NCBI GenBank assembly: GCA_021847535.1
Contig: JAJZMR010000033.1
Location: 1 to 5,890, forward strand
Source: a bacterium
Lineage (GTDB): Bacteria > Babelota > Babeliae > Babelales > Babelaceae
Length of the DNA stretch: 5,890 bases
Reading direction: 5' to 3'
Position numbers and translations under genes: made by a program
Shown here: positions 4,930-5,890 of the stretch, in pieces
How positions within the stretch are numbered: the first letter of the stretch is position 1
How the letters are laid out: each line of letters opens with the position of its first letter
The notes under the pieces: generated by a model
Seen by the model: only the letters and a program-made list of their open reading frames with translations
What the model was told of the DNA's origin: nothing
The model's database searches: none

Positions 4930-5115
4930 ATGTTAAAAATAATTGATTATTTAAAGATAAAAGATGCTGCTGAATTTATTGGCGTCACACCAAATACATT
5001 GCGTAATTGGGACAAAGAAAAAAGGATTTCGGTGTACCGCAATCCACAAAATTCCTATCGACTTTATAAAAAAGAAGACCTTGAAAACCTGCTCAAAAAC
5101 ATAAAGTCTGCATAA
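4930..5115 (+). CDS. MerR-type helix-turn-helix DNA-binding protein (61 aa)
   Basis: A single-domain DNA-binding protein. Residues 8-31 form the helix-turn-helix (LKIKDAAEFIGVTPNTLRNW), with the AAEFIGV first helix and PNTLRNW recognition helix typical of MerR and excisionase-like proteins. Residues 33-46 form the wing, ending in YRLY, and the last 12 residues are a basic helix. It lacks the effector or dimerisation domain of true MerR regulators, so the short length fits an excisionase/recombination-directionality factor or a small transcriptional regulator. The same type of domain begins IS607-family transposases, where it is fused to a serine recombinase; here it is a separate gene 4 bases ahead of a recombinase, so the two are probably co-translated and work together. 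Confidence 0.8.
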   Translation: MLKIIDYLKIKDAAEFIGVTPNTLRNWDKEKRISVYRNPQNSYRLYKKEDLENLLKNIKSA

Positions 5116-5119
5116 AGTA

Positions 5120-5890
5120 ATGAAAGCAATTATCTTTGCACGTGTTTCAAGTAAAGACCAAGAAGATGGTCAATCGATACCTTCACAAGTAAGAAGATTA
5201 ACTGAGTATGCGCTCAAGAAAAATTTCACTGTCGAGAGCACCTTTCAAGTTACAGAATCATCTTCTAAAGATACACGTAAACAGTTTGATCAAATCATCG
5301 CCTTTGTTAAGAAATCAAAGGAATCTTACGCTCTCATTACTGACACCGTTGATAGGTTGCAGCGAAGCTTTCGTGAGACACCTCAACTTGATGAGCTGCG
5401 AAGACAAGGCAAGCTTGAGTTGCACTTTTTACGTGAGGGCCTTGTCAATCAAGCTTCTAATAGTGCGCAATTATTGCAGTGGGACGTTGGTGTATTATTT
5501 GCATCAAGCTACGTACGGCAATTGGGAGACAACGTTAAGCGTAGCCAAGAGCAATGTATTCGTAATGGCCAGTGGATTTCAAAAGCACCATATGGTTACA
5601 AAAATGTCGCCCTTCCATCGGGGCAAAGGACAATAGAGATCAACCCGGAACAAGCGCCCTTTGTTATTAAAATTTTTAATGGTTACGCGCAAAAAAATAA
5701 CTCATTTCAAACACTCGCAGATAAGATGAAAGCCGAAGGATTTCCACTTACAGCACGTGGAAAATCTATAACTGACAGAACAGTTGAGATCATATTCAAA
5801 AACCCGTTTTATTACGGCATGATGAGTATAAAGGGGCAATTGCACCGGCATAAGTACCCGACGCTCATAACAGAAGAACTTTTTACAGGA
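5120..5890 (+). CDS. large serine recombinase (partial, cut by window end)
   Basis: The frame is open from ATG 5120 to the window edge (257 residues). The resolvase/invertase catalytic domain starts at once: R8-V-S10 gives the nucleophilic Ser10 and conserved Arg8 (ARVSSKDQ). DRLQR (78-82) supplies the further catalytic arginines. After a long helix (about 130-149) comes the Recombinase domain of large serine integrases: GQWISKAPYGY (150-160), EINPEQAPFVIKIF (173-186), then NPFYYGMM (228-235). Such enzymes cut both strands at att sites and integrate, excise or invert DNA without homology. The start is 4 bases after the HTH stop, with only a weak AAAG as ribosome site, implying coupling. The C-terminal DNA-binding part, including any zinc ribbon and coiled coil, lies outside the window. 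Confidence 0.9.
   Translation, partial: MKAIIFARVSSKDQEDGQSIPSQVRRLTEYALKKNFTVESTFQVTESSSKDTRKQFDQIIAFVKKSKESYALITDTVDRLQRSFRETPQLDELRRQGKLELHFLREGLVNQASNSAQLLQWDVGVLFASSYVRQLGDNVKRSQEQCIRNGQWISKAPYGYKNVALPSGQRTIEINPEQAPFVIKIFNGYAQKNNSFQTLADKMKAEGFPLTARGKSITDRTVEIIFKNPFYYGMMSIKGQLHRHKYPTLITEELFTG

Noticed and set aside
5208..5636. 142-codon plus-strand open frame within the recombinase
   Set aside because: It is out of frame with the serine recombinase, whose catalytic motifs run through the same bases.

Overview
The window is an AT-rich stretch of bacterial DNA. Short gene spacing, Shine-Dalgarno sites and sigma70-type promoters are all visible. The gene set (plasmid/phage-type primase-helicase, large serine recombinase, nucleotide-metabolism genes, two unrecognised ORFs) is that of an accessory or mobile region. 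The proteins look proteobacterial, possibly from an AT-rich intracellular lineage such as Legionellales, but nothing here fixes the taxon. There are no rRNA or tRNA genes and no CRISPR array.

Left block (about 1-1306, minus strand). A near-consensus promoter (TTGACA, 17 bp, TATTAT) at 1306-1278 reads leftward through three overlapping ORFs to a bidirectional hairpin terminator at 54-103. The ORFs are a 55-aa ORF, a thymidylate-synthase-fold protein that lacks its N-terminal catalytic half, and a Nudix pyrophosphohydrolase. The synthase remnant carries Asp where thymidylate synthase has its uracil-selecting Asn, so a cytosine nucleotide is the likelier ancestral substrate. The Nudix protein resembles CTP-type NudG. 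Together they suggest a (d)CMP-modifying pair like the phage T4 dCTPase plus dCMP hydroxymethylase, now probably damaged. The first 30 bases may hold the end of a convergent gene.

Middle block (1348-2690, minus strand). Two unrecognised genes (133 and 291 aa) form an operon. A TATAAT box upstream is flanked by a perfect 11-bp inverted repeat that could be an operator. A gene-free stretch follows (about 2691-2984) holding several inverted repeats; it separates the divergent operons and could be an origin, an attachment site or a regulatory region.

Right block (2985-5890, plus strand). A CHC2 zinc-finger primase ORF and a TOPRIM plus RecA-fold helicase ORF would together form a plasmid/phage-type primase-helicase. 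Both appear broken. The first has a premature TGA; its old frame runs on to an ATGA overlap with the helicase start. The second has lost its C-terminal winged-helix-like tail through a frameshift at an A7 run. A 19-bp-stem inverted repeat built from tandem octamers follows. Next come a MerR-type DNA-binding protein and a large serine recombinase cut by the window end. The whole reads as a decaying integrated element with its own replication and recombination genes.
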